Assembly: GCF_042651065.1 (NCBI RefSeq)
Contig: NZ_JBHSCH010000001.1
Coordinates: 207,136 to 271,135 of the forward strand
Reading direction: 5' to 3'
DNA: 64,000 nucleotides
DNA from: Pseudoroseomonas aestuarii
Lineage (GTDB): Bacteria; Pseudomonadota; Alphaproteobacteria; Acetobacterales; Acetobacteraceae
Part shown: positions 18,386 to 28,748 of the stretch, in pieces
How positions within the stretch are numbered: the stretch's first letter is position 1
Layout: each line of letters opens with the position of its first letter
Notes under the pieces: generated by a model
Seen by the model: the letters and a program-made list of their open reading frames with translations, nothing else
Told to the model about the DNA's origin: nothing
Databases searched by the model: none
Made by a program: the position numbers and the translations under genes

Positions 18386-19783
18386 ATGACCCAGGACCAG
18401 ACCGCGCGGGTTCTCGCCGCGCTCGATTCCGCCCGCACCGCCACCGAGGCCAGCCTGATCGACTGGCTGCGCATCCCGAGCGTGAGCGCCCAGCCCGCCC
18501 ACGCCCCGGATTGCCGCCGCGCCGCCGAGTGGCTGGCGCGGGAGCTGATCGGCCTCGGCTTCGAGGCCGGGCTGCGCGAGACGCCGGGCCACCCGGTGCT
18601 GATCGCCACCCATCCCGGCCCGGGGTCGGACGCGCCGCACATCCTCATCTACGGCCACTACGACGTGCAGCCGCCGGAGCCGCTGGAGCTGTGGGACAGC
18701 CCGCCCTTCGAGCCGCAGGTGTTGGAGGGGCCGCGCGGCCCGCGCCTCGTCGCCCGTGGCGCGGTGGACGACAAGGGGCAGGTGATGACCTGGCTGGCCG
18801 CGCTGCGCGCCTGGAACAGCGTGGCCGGCGGCCCGCCCGTGCGCGTGACGGTGCTGGTGGAGGGCGAGGAGGAGATCGGCAGCCCCAACCTGGAGGCGGT
18901 GCTGGCGGCCGAGAAGGACATCCTCTCCGCCGAGATGGTGCTGATCAGCGACACCAACATGTGGGCCCCGGGGGCGCCCTCGCTCACCGTCAGCCTGCGC
19001 GGGCTGGTCTACACCCAGATCGACCTGCGGCTGGGCGACCGGGACCTGCATTCCGGCCTGTTCGGCGGCTCGGCGGCGAATGTGCTGAACCTGCTGACGA
19101 AGATCCTGGGCGAGCTGAAGGACGAGGAGGGCCGCATCCAGATCCCCGGCTTCTACGACGGGGTGCAGGAACCCACCGCCGAGCAGCGCGCCGCCTGGGA
19201 GGCGCTGGGCTTCGACGAGGCCGCCTTCCTCGGCGCCCAGGGCCTCTCCGTGCCGGGCGGCGAGCGTGGCCGCAGCGCGCCGGAGCGCCTCTGGGCGCGC
19301 CCCACCGCCGACATCAACGGCATCTGGGGCGGCTACATGGGCGAGGGCTCCAAGACCGTCATCGCCTGCGAGGGCCATGCCAAGCTCTCCTGCCGCCTGG
19401 TGCCGGGGCAGGACCCGCAGAAGGTGATCGAGGGCATTCGGCAGTTCGTGCAGTCCCGCCTGCCGGCGGATGCGAGCTTCGAATTGCAGGTCTTCGCCGG
19501 CGGCCCGGGCATCTCGATCCCGATGGAGTCGCGCTTCGTGCAGGCGGCGCGGGAGGTGCTGGCGGAGGAGTTCGGCCGCCCGGCGGTGCTGGCGGGCGGC
19601 GGCGGCTCAATTCCGGTGGTGTCCAGCTTCAAATCCATCCTGGGGCTGGACAGCCTGCTGATGGGCTTCGGCCTGGACGACGACCAGGTGCACAGCCCGA
19701 ACGAGAAGTTCGAGCTGAGCTGCCTGCATGCCGGCGCCCGCAGCCATGCCCGCCTGCTCGGCCGCTTGGCGCGGAAGGACTGA
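18386..19783 (+). CDS. M20-family dipeptidase / metallopeptidase
   Basis: A 465-residue cytoplasmic zinc peptidase of the M20 (ArgE/DapE/CPG2) family, closest in layout to the carnosinase-like dipeptidases. The metal ligands are visible: His in IYGHYDVQP, bridging Asp in GAVDDKGQ, the catalytic Glu and ligand Glu in VEGEEEIGS, Asp in ISDTN, and a late His in CLHAGARSHA. A lid domain is inserted between about residues 200 and 340. Family members cleave dipeptides or deacylate amino acids, and the precise substrate is unknown. A bidirectional pair of hairpins separates it from the convergent aldolase gene. Confidence 0.88.
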   Translation: MTQDQTARVLAALDSARTATEASLIDWLRIPSVSAQPAHAPDCRRAAEWLARELIGLGFEAGLRETPGHPVLIATHPGPGSDAPHILIYGHYDVQPPEPLELWDSPPFEPQVLEGPRGPRLVARGAVDDKGQVMTWLAALRAWNSVAGGPPVRVTVLVEGEEEIGSPNLEAVLAAEKDILSAEMVLISDTNMWAPGAPSLTVSLRGLVYTQIDLRLGDRDLHSGLFGGSAANVLNLLTKILGELKDEEGRIQIPGFYDGVQEPTAEQRAAWEALGFDEAAFLGAQGLSVPGGERGRSAPERLWARPTADINGIWGGYMGEGSKTVIACEGHAKLSCRLVPGQDPQKVIEGIRQFVQSRLPADASFELQVFAGGPGISIPMESRFVQAAREVLAEEFGRPAVLAGGGGSIPVVSSFKSILGLDSLLMGFGLDDDQVHSPNEKFELSCLHAGARSHARLLGRLARKD

Positions 19784-19792
19784 AGGCTGGGT

Positions 19793-19846
19793 CCGGGGTG
19801 ACACTGTCACTCCGGCGGAGGGGTGTGGGGAGGCCGCGCCTCCCCA
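19793..19846. terminator. Two tandem hairpins at a convergent junction
   Basis: The first inverted repeat (19793-19815) has 11-base arms CCGGGGTGACA / TGTCACTCCGG with one mismatch around a single base. The second (19826-19846) is a perfect TGGGGAGGC / GCCTCCCCA with a three-base loop. They lie between the M20 peptidase and the aldolase stops and could stop or protect both transcripts. Confidence 0.5.
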
Positions 19847-19852
19847 CGGCGC

Positions 19853-20917
19853 TCAGGCGGCGAGCGCCTTGCGGGTCAGGGAGAGCGTCTCCTCGATCAT
19901 CGGCGCCGTGACGCCGAGATGGGTGCAGGCGCGGATGCGCCCGCCCAGCATGGAGAGCTGCACGCCCTCCATCCGCAGCCGCTTCACCAGCTCGCCCGCC
20001 GCCAGGCCGGTGCCGGTGGGGTCGAAGAAGACGAGGTTGGTGTCCGGCTCCTCGACGGTGATGCCCTCGATCTGCCGCAGCCCGCGGGCGAGCGCCCTGG
20101 CGTTGGCGTGGTCGTCGGCCAGCCGGTCCACATGGTGGTCCAGCGCGTGGATGCAGGCGGCGGCGCAGATGCCGGCCTGGCGCATGGCGCCGCCCAGGCG
20201 CTGCTTCCAGCGCCAGGCCTCGCCGATGAACTCCTCCGAGCCCGCCAGCACGGCCCCGAGCGGCGCGCCAAGGCCCTTGGTGAAGTCCAGCCACACCGTG
20301 TCGAACCCGGCCACCATCTCGGCGGCGGGGATGCCGCTGGCCACCACCGCGTTCATCAGCCGGGCGCCGTCCATATGGGTGGCCCAGCCCTGCTCGCGCG
20401 CCACGGCCACCACCGCGTCCAGCTCCGCCTGCGGCCAGACGGCGCCGCCGCCGATATTGGCGGTCTGCTCCACCTCCAGCAGGCTCTGCGGCGGCGCGTG
20501 GCGGCTGCGGGGGCGGATGGCGGCGCGCAGCGTCTCGGCGCTGAACATGCCGCGCTCGCCCTTCAGCGGGTTGATCTGCACGCCGGCCAGCGCCGCATGG
20601 GTGCCGCCCTCGCTGCCCAGGATGTGTGCCGTCTCATGCGCCAGCACTTCCTCGCCGGGGCGGCAATGGGTGAGGATGGCGATGACGTTGCACATGGTGC
20701 CGGAGGGCAGGAACACCGCCGCCTCCTTGCCCAGCAGCGCCGCCATCCGGTCGCACAGCGCGTGGACGGTGGGGTCGTCGCCATGCTGCTCGTCGCCCAT
20801 CTCTGCCTCCATCATCGCCGCCTTCATGGCGGGGGTGGGGAGGGTCTGGGTGTCCGAATAGAGGTTGATGCGGATGGGCGGCGCCCCGGCGGGCGGACGA
20901 GCGGGAGCATGCACCAT
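19853..20917 (-). CDS. ltaE: Low-specificity L-threonine aldolase-type PLP enzyme
   Basis: A 354-residue fold-type I PLP enzyme. The hallmarks of the beta-eliminating lyase/threonine aldolase family are NLYSDTQTLPTPAMKAAM, FLPSGTMCNVIA, HETAHILGSEGG, LEVEQTANIGGG, HMDGARLMNAVVASG and the PLP-binding Lys in LDFTKGLGAPLG. It would cleave L-threonine or L-allo-threonine to glycine and acetaldehyde. Related beta-hydroxyaspartate or phenylserine aldolases cannot be excluded. It is the last gene of the minus-strand run that starts at pdhA, but is probably separately expressed. Confidence 0.87.
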   Translation of the reverse strand: MVHAPARPPAGAPPIRINLYSDTQTLPTPAMKAAMMEAEMGDEQHGDDPTVHALCDRMAALLGKEAAVFLPSGTMCNVIAILTHCRPGEEVLAHETAHILGSEGGTHAALAGVQINPLKGERGMFSAETLRAAIRPRSRHAPPQSLLEVEQTANIGGGAVWPQAELDAVVAVAREQGWATHMDGARLMNAVVASGIPAAEMVAGFDTVWLDFTKGLGAPLGAVLAGSEEFIGEAWRWKQRLGGAMRQAGICAAACIHALDHHVDRLADDHANARALARGLRQIEGITVEEPDTNLVFFDPTGTGLAAGELVKRLRMEGVQLSMLGGRIRACTHLGVTAPMIEETLSLTRKALAA

Positions 20918-20948
20918 GGGGCGGGACCTCGTGGATGTTGCGGGAGGA

Positions 20949-21137
20949 TCAGTCGTTCATGTCGCGGATGGCCACGCGCAGGCGGCGCCAGCCCAGCCAG
21001 GCAAGCGGCAGGGCCGGCAGCAGGATCGACACGAGAAGCGCCTCCCGCGGCCAGTCTGCCAGCCAGCCAGGGCCCTCACGCCGCCAGAGCAGCAGCCCGA
21101 TGGCGGCGCAGAGCATCAGGGCAAGGATCTTCGGCAT
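20949..21137 (-). CDS. Small two-helix membrane protein
   Basis: A 62-residue protein with two predicted membrane helices (ILALMLCAAIGLLLW and ALLVSILLPALPLAWLGW) and a basic loop and tail. ATG 21137 (MPKILALM) is the natural start; an upstream extension to 21269 adds Pro/Arg-rich sequence. It is 67 bases after the COQ10-like gene on the same strand and 31 bases before the aldolase start. No family was recognised. Membrane insertion is clear from composition, but the function is unknown. Confidence 0.6.
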   Translation of the reverse strand: MPKILALMLCAAIGLLLWRREGPGWLADWPREALLVSILLPALPLAWLGWRRLRVAIRDMND

Positions 21138-21204
21138 GGCGCGGGGCAGCATGCCAGCCCGCACCGGCCGCGTCAGCCCCCCCCTTCTTGCCGGTTCCTG
21201 CCCG

Positions 21205-21690
21205 TCAGGCGCCCGCGGCGGGGTTGCCGGGCACGGGCTGGGCTCCGCCGGCACGTCCGTCCCGCCCATAGAGCGCCATGGCGCGGCGCTCGAAGGCGCG
21301 CACCATCAGCCGCACCGCCTCGTTGAACACGGTACCGATGACGGCCTGGAGGAGCCGCGACTTGAACTCGAAATCGACGAAGAAATCGACCTCGGTGCCG
21401 GCCTCCACGGCGGTGAAGGTCCAGTTGTTGTTGAGATAGCGGAAGGGGCCGTTCTCGTAGCGGACCCGCACCGCGTGCGGGCGCTCCAGCACCACGCGGG
21501 AGCGGAAGGTCTCGCGGAACATCTTGAAGCCGATGGTCAGGTCGGCCAGCAGCTCCGTCTCGGTCTGGGAGACGATGCGCGCGCCCACGCACCAGGGCAG
21601 GAATTCCGGGTAGCGGCGCACATCCGCCACCAGGTTGAACATCTGCTCCGGCGTGTAGCGCAGGATGCGCTTCTCGGCATGTGTCGGCAT
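21205..21690 (-). CDS. COQ10/RatA-like START-domain protein
   Basis: 161 residues of the SRPBCC/START-like polyketide-cyclase fold. It begins MPTHAEKRILRYTPEQMFNL and contains YPEFLPWCVGARI, FRETFRSRVVL and the terminal helix FNEAVRLMVRAFERRAM. Bacterial relatives are named ubiquinone-binding protein COQ10 or toxin RatA, and the alphaproteobacterial versions are thought to carry or protect ubiquinone. Its start overlaps the lipA stop by one base, a pairing common in alphaproteobacteria. Confidence 0.88.
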   Translation of the reverse strand: MPTHAEKRILRYTPEQMFNLVADVRRYPEFLPWCVGARIVSQTETELLADLTIGFKMFRETFRSRVVLERPHAVRVRYENGPFRYLNNNWTFTAVEAGTEVDFFVDFEFKSRLLQAVIGTVFNEAVRLMVRAFERRAMALYGRDGRAGGAQPVPGNPAAGA

Positions 21691-22736
21691 CAGGCGGCGG
21701 CGCCCGCCAGCGCACGGCCCGCCAGCCTGGCGTTGCGGGCCTCGCGCAGCGCCGCAAAGTCCCGGTCCGCATGGTAGGAGGAGCGGGTCAGCGGCGTGGC
21801 GGAGACGAGGAGAAAGCCCTTGCCGCGCGCCATCCGGGCATAGTCCTCGAACTCGGCGGGCTCCACGAAGCGGTCCACCGCCGCGTGCTTGATGGTGGGC
21901 TGCAGGTACTGGCCGATGGTGAGGAAGTCGATCTCGGCGCTGCGCATGTCGTCCATCACCTGGAGGACTTCCGGCCGCGTCTCGCCCAGACCCACCATGA
22001 CGCCGGACTTGGTGAAGATCGACGGGTCGAGCTGCTTCACCCGGTCCAGCAGCCGCAGCGAGTGGTAATAGCGGGCGCCGGGGCGGATGGTGGGGTAGAG
22101 CTTCGGCACCGTCTCGAGGTTGTGGTTGAACACGTCCGGCCGGGCGGCCACCACCACCTCCAGCGCGCCATCCTTGCGCAGGAAGTCGGGCGTCAGGATC
22201 TCGATGGTGGTCTCGGGCGCGGCGGCGCGGATGGCGGCGATGACGGCGGCGAAATGCGCGGCGCCGCCATCGGCCAGGTCGTCGCGGTCCACGCTGGTGA
22301 TGACGACGTGGCGCAGGCCGAGCTTGGCCACGGCCTCGGCCACGCGGCGCGGCTCATCGGCGTCGAGCGCCTTCGGCATGCCGGTGGTGATGTTGCAGAA
22401 GGCGCAGGCGCGGGTGCAGATCTCGCCCATGATCATCATGGTGGCGTGGCGCTGCGACCAGCACTCGCCGATGTTGGGGCAGGCGGCCTCCTCGCACACC
22501 GTCACCAGCTTGTTGTCGCGCATCAGGTTGCGCGTCTCCTGGTAGATCGGGTGCGTCGGCGCCTTGACGCGGATCCAGTCCGGCTTGCGCTTGATCGGGT
22601 TGTCCGGCCGGTGCGCCTTCTCGGGGTGGCGCAGCGGGGCCGCCGCCTGGGGGGGCAGGGCCACGGGCTTCACGGTGCCCTCGGCGTTGGAAACCGCGCC
22701 GCCGGCCCGGTGGTCGATCAGGATACGGGTGGCCAT
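21690..22736 (-). CDS. lipA: Lipoyl synthase
   Basis: A 348-residue radical-SAM enzyme that inserts two sulfurs into octanoyl groups on lipoyl domains. Both iron-sulfur sites are complete: CEEAACPNIGEC for the auxiliary cluster and CTRACAFC for the SAM cluster. The conserved RSSYHAD near the C-terminus supplies the serine ligand of the auxiliary cluster. The start at 22736 (MATRILIDH) was preferred to one 12 codons upstream. Its targets, the lipoyl domains of pdhB and pdhC, are encoded a few kilobases upstream on the same strand. Confidence 0.96.
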   Translation of the reverse strand: MATRILIDHRAGGAVSNAEGTVKPVALPPQAAAPLRHPEKAHRPDNPIKRKPDWIRVKAPTHPIYQETRNLMRDNKLVTVCEEAACPNIGECWSQRHATMMIMGEICTRACAFCNITTGMPKALDADEPRRVAEAVAKLGLRHVVITSVDRDDLADGGAAHFAAVIAAIRAAAPETTIEILTPDFLRKDGALEVVVAARPDVFNHNLETVPKLYPTIRPGARYYHSLRLLDRVKQLDPSIFTKSGVMVGLGETRPEVLQVMDDMRSAEIDFLTIGQYLQPTIKHAAVDRFVEPAEFEDYARMARGKGFLLVSATPLTRSSYHADRDFAALREARNARLAGRALAGAAA

Positions 22737-22850
22737 TCGGAACCCCGGCTGTAGGGAAGGCGGCGGCCCCACCCTGCCGGGAGCGGCCGCCGCCTGCCAT
22801 GATCTATGAAGGCAGTCTTGCCCCGCAAGCCAGCGCGGGGCCTCTTGCCG

Positions 22851-24248
22851 CTAGATGTGGATCACCCGGCCATAGGCATCAAGCACCGACTCATGCATGG
22901 CTTCCGAGACGGTGGGGTGGGGGAAGACGGTGTGCATCAGCTCCGCCTCGGTGGTCTCGAGGGTGCGGGCGATGGTGTAGCCCTGGATCATCTCGGTCAC
23001 TTCCGGGCCGACCATGTGGGCGCCGAGCAGCGCGCCCGTCTTGGCGTCGAACACCGTCTTGACGAAGCCCTCCGGCTCGCCCATCGCGATCGCCTTGCCG
23101 TTGCCGATGAAGGGGAAGCGGCCCACCCGCACCTCGTGCCCGGCCTCCTTGGCGCGCGCCTCGGTCAGCCCGACGGAGGCCACCTGCGGGCGGCAGTAGG
23201 TGCAGCCGGGGATGTTAGTGACATCCATGGCATGCGGGTGCATCCCCGCCATCGCCTCCACGGCGATGATGCCCTCGTGGCTCGCCTTGTGGGCCAGCCA
23301 GGGCGCGCCTGTGAGGTCGCCGATGGCCCAGACGCCCGGCTCGCCGGTCTGCCCATAGGGGTCGGTCACCACATGGGTGCGCTCGACCTTCACCTTGGTG
23401 CCCTCGAGGCCAATATTCTCGACATTGCCGACGATGCCCACGGCGGAGATCAGCCGGTCCGCCTGGATCTCCTGCACCTTGTTGCCGGCCTCGACGATGG
23501 CGGTGATGCCATCGGCCGATTTCCGCACGCCCTGGACGCGGGCGCCGGTGATGATCTTCATGCCCTGCTTGGCGAAGGATTTCTGCACGAAGGCGGAGAC
23601 CTCGGCATCCTCCACCGGCAGGATGCGGTCCATTACCTCCACCAGGGTCACCTCGGCGCCCATGTTGAGGAAGAAGGAGGCGAACTCGCTGCCGATGGCG
23701 CCCGAGCCGATGACGATCAGCTTCTTCGGCATGATGTCCGGCGCCAGCGCCTCGCGGTAGGACCAGATCAGCTTGCCGTCCGGCTCGATGCCGGGGATGA
23801 CGCGGGCGCGCGCGCCGGTGGCCAGCAGGATGTTCCTGGCCTGCAGCTCGGCGCCCGGCTTGCCGTCCTTGCCGGTGACAGTGAGCTTGCCGGGGCCTGC
23901 CAGCTTGCCGCTGCCGTCGAACACGGTGACCTTGTGCTTCTTCAGCAGGCCCTTGACGCCGGAGGAGAGCTGCGAGGCCACCTGGCGGGAGCGCTTGACC
24001 ACCTTGGCGAAGTCGTAGCGCACATTGTCCGCCGCGAAGCCGTACTGGTCGAGGCTGTGCAGCAGGTGGTTGATCTCGGAGGCGCGCAGCAGCGCCTTGG
24101 TGGGGATGCAGCCCCAGTTGAGGCAGATGCCGCCCAGATGCTCGCGCTCCACCAGCGCGACCTTCATCTTGAGCTGCGCGCCACGGATGGCGGCGACGTA
24201 GCCGCCCGGGCCGCCGCCCACCACCACCAGGTCGAACTGTTCGGCCAT
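22851..24248 (-). CDS. lpdA: Dihydrolipoamide dehydrogenase (E3)
   Basis: A 465-residue flavoprotein that reoxidises dihydrolipoyl groups and passes electrons to NAD. The FAD-binding GGGPGGYVAA, the redox-active disulfide GGICLNWGCIPTKALL, the NAD-binding IGSGAIGSEFASFF and the C-terminal His-Glu pair in HPTVSEAMHE are all present. It is the E3 of the pyruvate dehydrogenase complex encoded just upstream and probably also serves 2-oxoglutarate dehydrogenase. It lies 28 bases after the acetyltransferase gene, within the pdh run. Confidence 0.96.
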   Translation of the reverse strand: MAEQFDLVVVGGGPGGYVAAIRGAQLKMKVALVEREHLGGICLNWGCIPTKALLRASEINHLLHSLDQYGFAADNVRYDFAKVVKRSRQVASQLSSGVKGLLKKHKVTVFDGSGKLAGPGKLTVTGKDGKPGAELQARNILLATGARARVIPGIEPDGKLIWSYREALAPDIMPKKLIVIGSGAIGSEFASFFLNMGAEVTLVEVMDRILPVEDAEVSAFVQKSFAKQGMKIITGARVQGVRKSADGITAIVEAGNKVQEIQADRLISAVGIVGNVENIGLEGTKVKVERTHVVTDPYGQTGEPGVWAIGDLTGAPWLAHKASHEGIIAVEAMAGMHPHAMDVTNIPGCTYCRPQVASVGLTEARAKEAGHEVRVGRFPFIGNGKAIAMGEPEGFVKTVFDAKTGALLGAHMVGPEVTEMIQGYTIARTLETTEAELMHTVFPHPTVSEAMHESVLDAYGRVIHI

Positions 24249-24276
24249 GTTTTCCGGTCCCTTCAGGGCGGGGCCT

Positions 24277-24759
24277 TCAGCCGGCGAGCGCCTTCAGCGC
24301 GTCGCCGGAGAGGCGTTGATCGGTCCATTCCACGCGCCCGACCGCGCCGATCCGCCGGTAGAAGGCGATCGCCGGCTCGTTCCAGTCGAGCACGTTCCAT
24401 TCCATCCAGGCATGGCCGCCCTCCACCGCCCGCTTCGCCAGGGCGCGGAAGAAGGCGAGGCCGATGCCGTGCCGCCGGCGCTCCGGCACGATGAACACAT
24501 CCTCCACCCAGATCCCGGCGCGGCCGGCGAAGGTGCTGAAGGTCTCATACCAGAGGCAGATTCCCACCGCCTCGCCGTCGATCTCGGCGATCAGCCCCTG
24601 GATGCGGCGGGTGGCCAGCGCGCCGTAATAGTCCTGCGCGCTGGCGGTGACCTCGTGCTCCAGCTTCTCGTAGGCAGCGAGGCCGCGCACCAGGGCGAGC
24701 ACCGCCTCGGCGTCGCGCGGCTTCGCCTCGCGCAGCGTGAAGCCGGGGCCGCCGCTCAC
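24277..24759 (-). CDS. GNAT N-acetyltransferase, SSAT-like (diamine acetyltransferase type)
   Basis: 160 residues. The N-terminal pattern ALVRGLAAYEKLEHEVTAS, the acetyl-CoA loop VPERRRHGIGLAFFRAL and the late NVLDWNEPAIAFYRRIGA closely follow the spermidine/spermine N1-acetyltransferase layout. Bacterial members acetylate polyamines, thialysine or related amines, so this exact substrate is a guess. It sits 10 bases after pdhC and 28 before lpdA, inside the pdh gene run, and is probably cotranscribed although its role there is not obvious. Confidence 0.85.
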   Translation of the reverse strand: MSGGPGFTLREAKPRDAEAVLALVRGLAAYEKLEHEVTASAQDYYGALATRRIQGLIAEIDGEAVGICLWYETFSTFAGRAGIWVEDVFIVPERRRHGIGLAFFRALAKRAVEGGHAWMEWNVLDWNEPAIAFYRRIGAVGRVEWTDQRLSGDALKALAG

Positions 24760-24769
24760 AGCATCAGGC

Positions 24770-26119
24770 TCACAGCATGAGGCTCAGGGGGTCCTCGACC
24801 ACCTTCTTGAAGGCGGCCATCCACTCGGCCGCCAGCGCGCCATCGACGACGCGGTGATCGACCGAGAGAGTGCAGGTCATCACCGTGGCGATGCCGAGCG
24901 CCCCATCCTTCACCACCGGCCGCTGCTGCCCGGCGCCGACGGCGAGAATGCCGCCCTGCGGCGGGTTGATGATGGCCGAGAAGCTGGTGACGCCATACAT
25001 CCCCATGTTGGAGATGCTGAAGCTGCCGCCCTGGAACTCCTCCAGCTTGAGCTTGCCGGACTTGGCGCGGGCGGCCAGGTCCTTCATCTCGTTGCTGATG
25101 GCGGCGAGGCCCTTCTGGTCGGCCTTCTTCACGATCGGCGTGATCAGCCCGTCCGGGATCGACACGGCCACCGAGATGTCCACGTCGTGGTACTGGATGA
25201 TCGCGTCGTCGGTCCAGGAGGCGTTGACGTTCGGGAACTGGCGCAGCACCCGCGCGGCGGCCTTGATGATGAGGTCGTTCACCGAGAGCTTGAAGGCGCC
25301 AGGGCCGTCCTTCGGCGCGCGGCCGTTGAGGTCGGCGCGCAGCTTCAGCAGCGCATCCAGCTCGATGTCCATCGAGACATAGAAGTGCGGCACTGTCGCC
25401 TTGCTCTCCGCCAGGCGCTTGGCGATGACCTTGCGCATGGAGGAGTTCGGCACCGCCGTGTGCGGGGCGGTGATGGCGGGCGCCGGCGCCTTGGCGGCGG
25501 CCGGGGCGGCGGTGGGCGCGGCGGCCTCGGCCTTCGGCGCGGCGGCCGGGGCAGGGGCCTGCTTCGGCTTGCCGGCGGCGGCCTCGATATCGGCCTTCAC
25601 GATGCGCCCGTTCGGGCCGGAGCCCTGCACATCGGAAAGCTCGATGCCCGCCTGCTGCGCCATGCGGCGCGCCAGCGGCGAGGCGAAGACGCGGTCACCC
25701 TGCGCGGCCGGGGCGGGCTTCTGCTCCGCCTTGGGCGCCTCGGTGGCCGGCGGCGTGCCGGGGCGGTTCGGCGCGACCTGCTCGGGCGCCTTCTCCTTCG
25801 CCGCCTCCTGCTTCGGCGCCTCCTGCTTCGGGGCCGGCTTCGGGGCGGCGGCGCCGGCATCGTCCGGCACCGCCTCGCCCTCCTCGACCAGCACGCCGAT
25901 GGGGGCGTTCACCTTCACCCCCTCGGTGCCCTCCTGCACCAGGATCTTGCCGAGGACGCCCTCATCCACGGCCTCGAATTCCATGGTGGCCTTGTCGGTC
26001 TCGATCTCGGCGATGACGTCGCCCGCCTTGACCGCGTCGCCTTCCTTCTTGAGCCAGCGCGCCAGCGTCCCCTCGGTCATGGTGGGGGACAGCGCGGGCA
26101 TCAGGATGTTGGTGGCCAT
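24770..26119 (-). CDS. pdhC: Pyruvate dehydrogenase E2 (dihydrolipoamide acetyltransferase)
   Basis: 449 residues. It has one N-terminal lipoyl domain with the modified Lys in ETDKATMEFE, then a Pro/Ala/Lys-rich linker of about 60 residues. The E1/E3-binding domain (FASPLARRMAQQAGIELSDV), a second Ala/Pro linker and the catalytic domain with SNMGMYGVTSFSAIINPPQ and HRVVDGALAAEW follow. It forms the core of the complex and moves acetyl from lipoate to CoA. The start at 26119 (MATNILMPALSPTM) places the lipoyl domain at the N-terminus. It follows pdhB by 16 bases. Confidence 0.96.
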   Translation of the reverse strand: MATNILMPALSPTMTEGTLARWLKKEGDAVKAGDVIAEIETDKATMEFEAVDEGVLGKILVQEGTEGVKVNAPIGVLVEEGEAVPDDAGAAAPKPAPKQEAPKQEAAKEKAPEQVAPNRPGTPPATEAPKAEQKPAPAAQGDRVFASPLARRMAQQAGIELSDVQGSGPNGRIVKADIEAAAGKPKQAPAPAAAPKAEAAAPTAAPAAAKAPAPAITAPHTAVPNSSMRKVIAKRLAESKATVPHFYVSMDIELDALLKLRADLNGRAPKDGPGAFKLSVNDLIIKAAARVLRQFPNVNASWTDDAIIQYHDVDISVAVSIPDGLITPIVKKADQKGLAAISNEMKDLAARAKSGKLKLEEFQGGSFSISNMGMYGVTSFSAIINPPQGGILAVGAGQQRPVVKDGALGIATVMTCTLSVDHRVVDGALAAEWMAAFKKVVEDPLSLML

Positions 26120-26135
26120 CGTCCCGCTTCCCCCG

Positions 26136-27557
<1,422 letters not shown>

Positions 27558-27560
27558 GGG

Positions 27561-28598
27561 TCAGCGGGCCTCCAGCAGGATGTCCGTCCACAGCTCGGAC
27601 TCGTCCGGCTCGGGGGAAGTCTGGGCGAATTCGGCGGAATCGGCGACGATGCGCTTCACCTCGTCGTCGATCTTCTTCAGCTCGGCCTCGGGCAGGCCGC
27701 TGTCCAGCAGCTTCTTGCGGGCGGTCTCGATGCAGTCATGCTGCTCGCGCATCTTCTGCACCTCCTCCCGCGTGCGGTACTTCGCCGGGTCGGACATGGA
27801 GTGGCCGCGGTAGCGGTAGGTCTTCATCTCCAGGATGTAGGGGCCCTTGCCCTCGCGGCAGTGCGCGACCGCGCGCTCGCCGGCGGCCTGCACGGCCTCC
27901 ACGTCCATGCCGTCCACCTGCTCGCCCGGGATGCCCCAGGGGGTGCCGTCCTTCGAGCGGTCCTTCGAGGCGGAGGCGCGCTCGGCGCTGGTGCCCATGC
28001 CGTACTTGTTGTTCTCGATGATGAACACGACCGGCAGCTTGAACACGGCGGCGAGGTTGTAGCTCTCGAACACCTGGCCCTGGTTGGCCGCGCCGTCGCC
28101 ATAGTAGGTCAGGCAGACATTGCCGTTGTCGTTGTACATGTTGGCAAAGGCCAGCCCGGCGCCGAGCGACACCTGGGCGCCGACGATGCCGTGGCCGCCG
28201 TAGAAGCCCTTCTCGCGGCTGAACATGTGCATCGAGCCGCCCTTGCCCTTGGAGTAGCCCCCCGAGCGTCCGGTCAGCTCCGCCATCACGCCGCGCGCCT
28301 CCATGCCGGTGGCCAGCATGTGGCCATGGTCGCGGTAGGAGGTGATGACCTGGTCGCCCGGCTGCAGGCAGAGCTGCATGCCCACCACCACGGCCTCCTG
28401 GCCGATGTAGAGGTGGCAGAAGCCGCCGATGAGCCCCATGCCGTAGAGCTGGCCCGCCTTCTCCTCGAAGCGCCGGATCAGCAGCATGTCGCGGTAGGCC
28501 TTGAGCAACTGCTCCTGCGAGAGGCCTTCCCGCCCTGCGGGTGGGGCCTTCGCCTTGCCGCGACGCTTGGTGGTGGCCGCTTCGGCGCCTTGGACCAT
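27561..28598 (-). CDS. pdhA: Pyruvate dehydrogenase E1 alpha
   Basis: A 345-residue thiamine-diphosphate-binding subunit. The TPP motif runs GDGAANQGQVFESYNLA to FIIENNKYGMGT. The substrate-site region YRDHGHMLATG and the phosphorylation-loop-like YRYRGHSMSDPAKYR are typical. A short, Lys-rich N-terminal extension precedes the helix LSQEQLLKAYRDMLLIRRFE. The start at 28598 (MVQGAEAATTKRRGK) was chosen because the sequence further upstream loses any family likeness. It is the first gene of the pdh run, with a candidate promoter about 120 bases upstream. Confidence 0.95.
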   Translation of the reverse strand: MVQGAEAATTKRRGKAKAPPAGREGLSQEQLLKAYRDMLLIRRFEEKAGQLYGMGLIGGFCHLYIGQEAVVVGMQLCLQPGDQVITSYRDHGHMLATGMEARGVMAELTGRSGGYSKGKGGSMHMFSREKGFYGGHGIVGAQVSLGAGLAFANMYNDNGNVCLTYYGDGAANQGQVFESYNLAAVFKLPVVFIIENNKYGMGTSAERASASKDRSKDGTPWGIPGEQVDGMDVEAVQAAGERAVAHCREGKGPYILEMKTYRYRGHSMSDPAKYRTREEVQKMREQHDCIETARKKLLDSGLPEAELKKIDDEVKRIVADSAEFAQTSPEPDESELWTDILLEAR

Positions 28599-28717
28599 CC
28601 GGCTGCTCCATTCTGCCCGCAACCGCTCGGAATTGGCGGCAGCGCAAGGCCGAGATACGTGGCGCAACGCCCAACTGCAAGCGCAAGGCGATAGCCAAGT
28701 CCTTGATGCTGCGGTGC

Positions 28718-28746
28718 AATATGGCATTTAACCGGAATGTGGTTAA
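28718..28746 (-). promoter_or_regulatory. Candidate pdhA promoter overlaid by an inverted repeat
   Basis: On the minus strand, TTAACC (28746-28741), a 17-base spacer and CATATT (28723-28718) make a plausible sigma-70 promoter. A perfect inverted repeat, TTTAACC at 28727-28733 and GGTTAAA at 28741-28747 with a seven-base spacer, covers the -35 and most of the spacer. That is where a repressor would act. The regulator is unknown. Confidence 0.45.
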
Positions 28747-28748
28747 AA

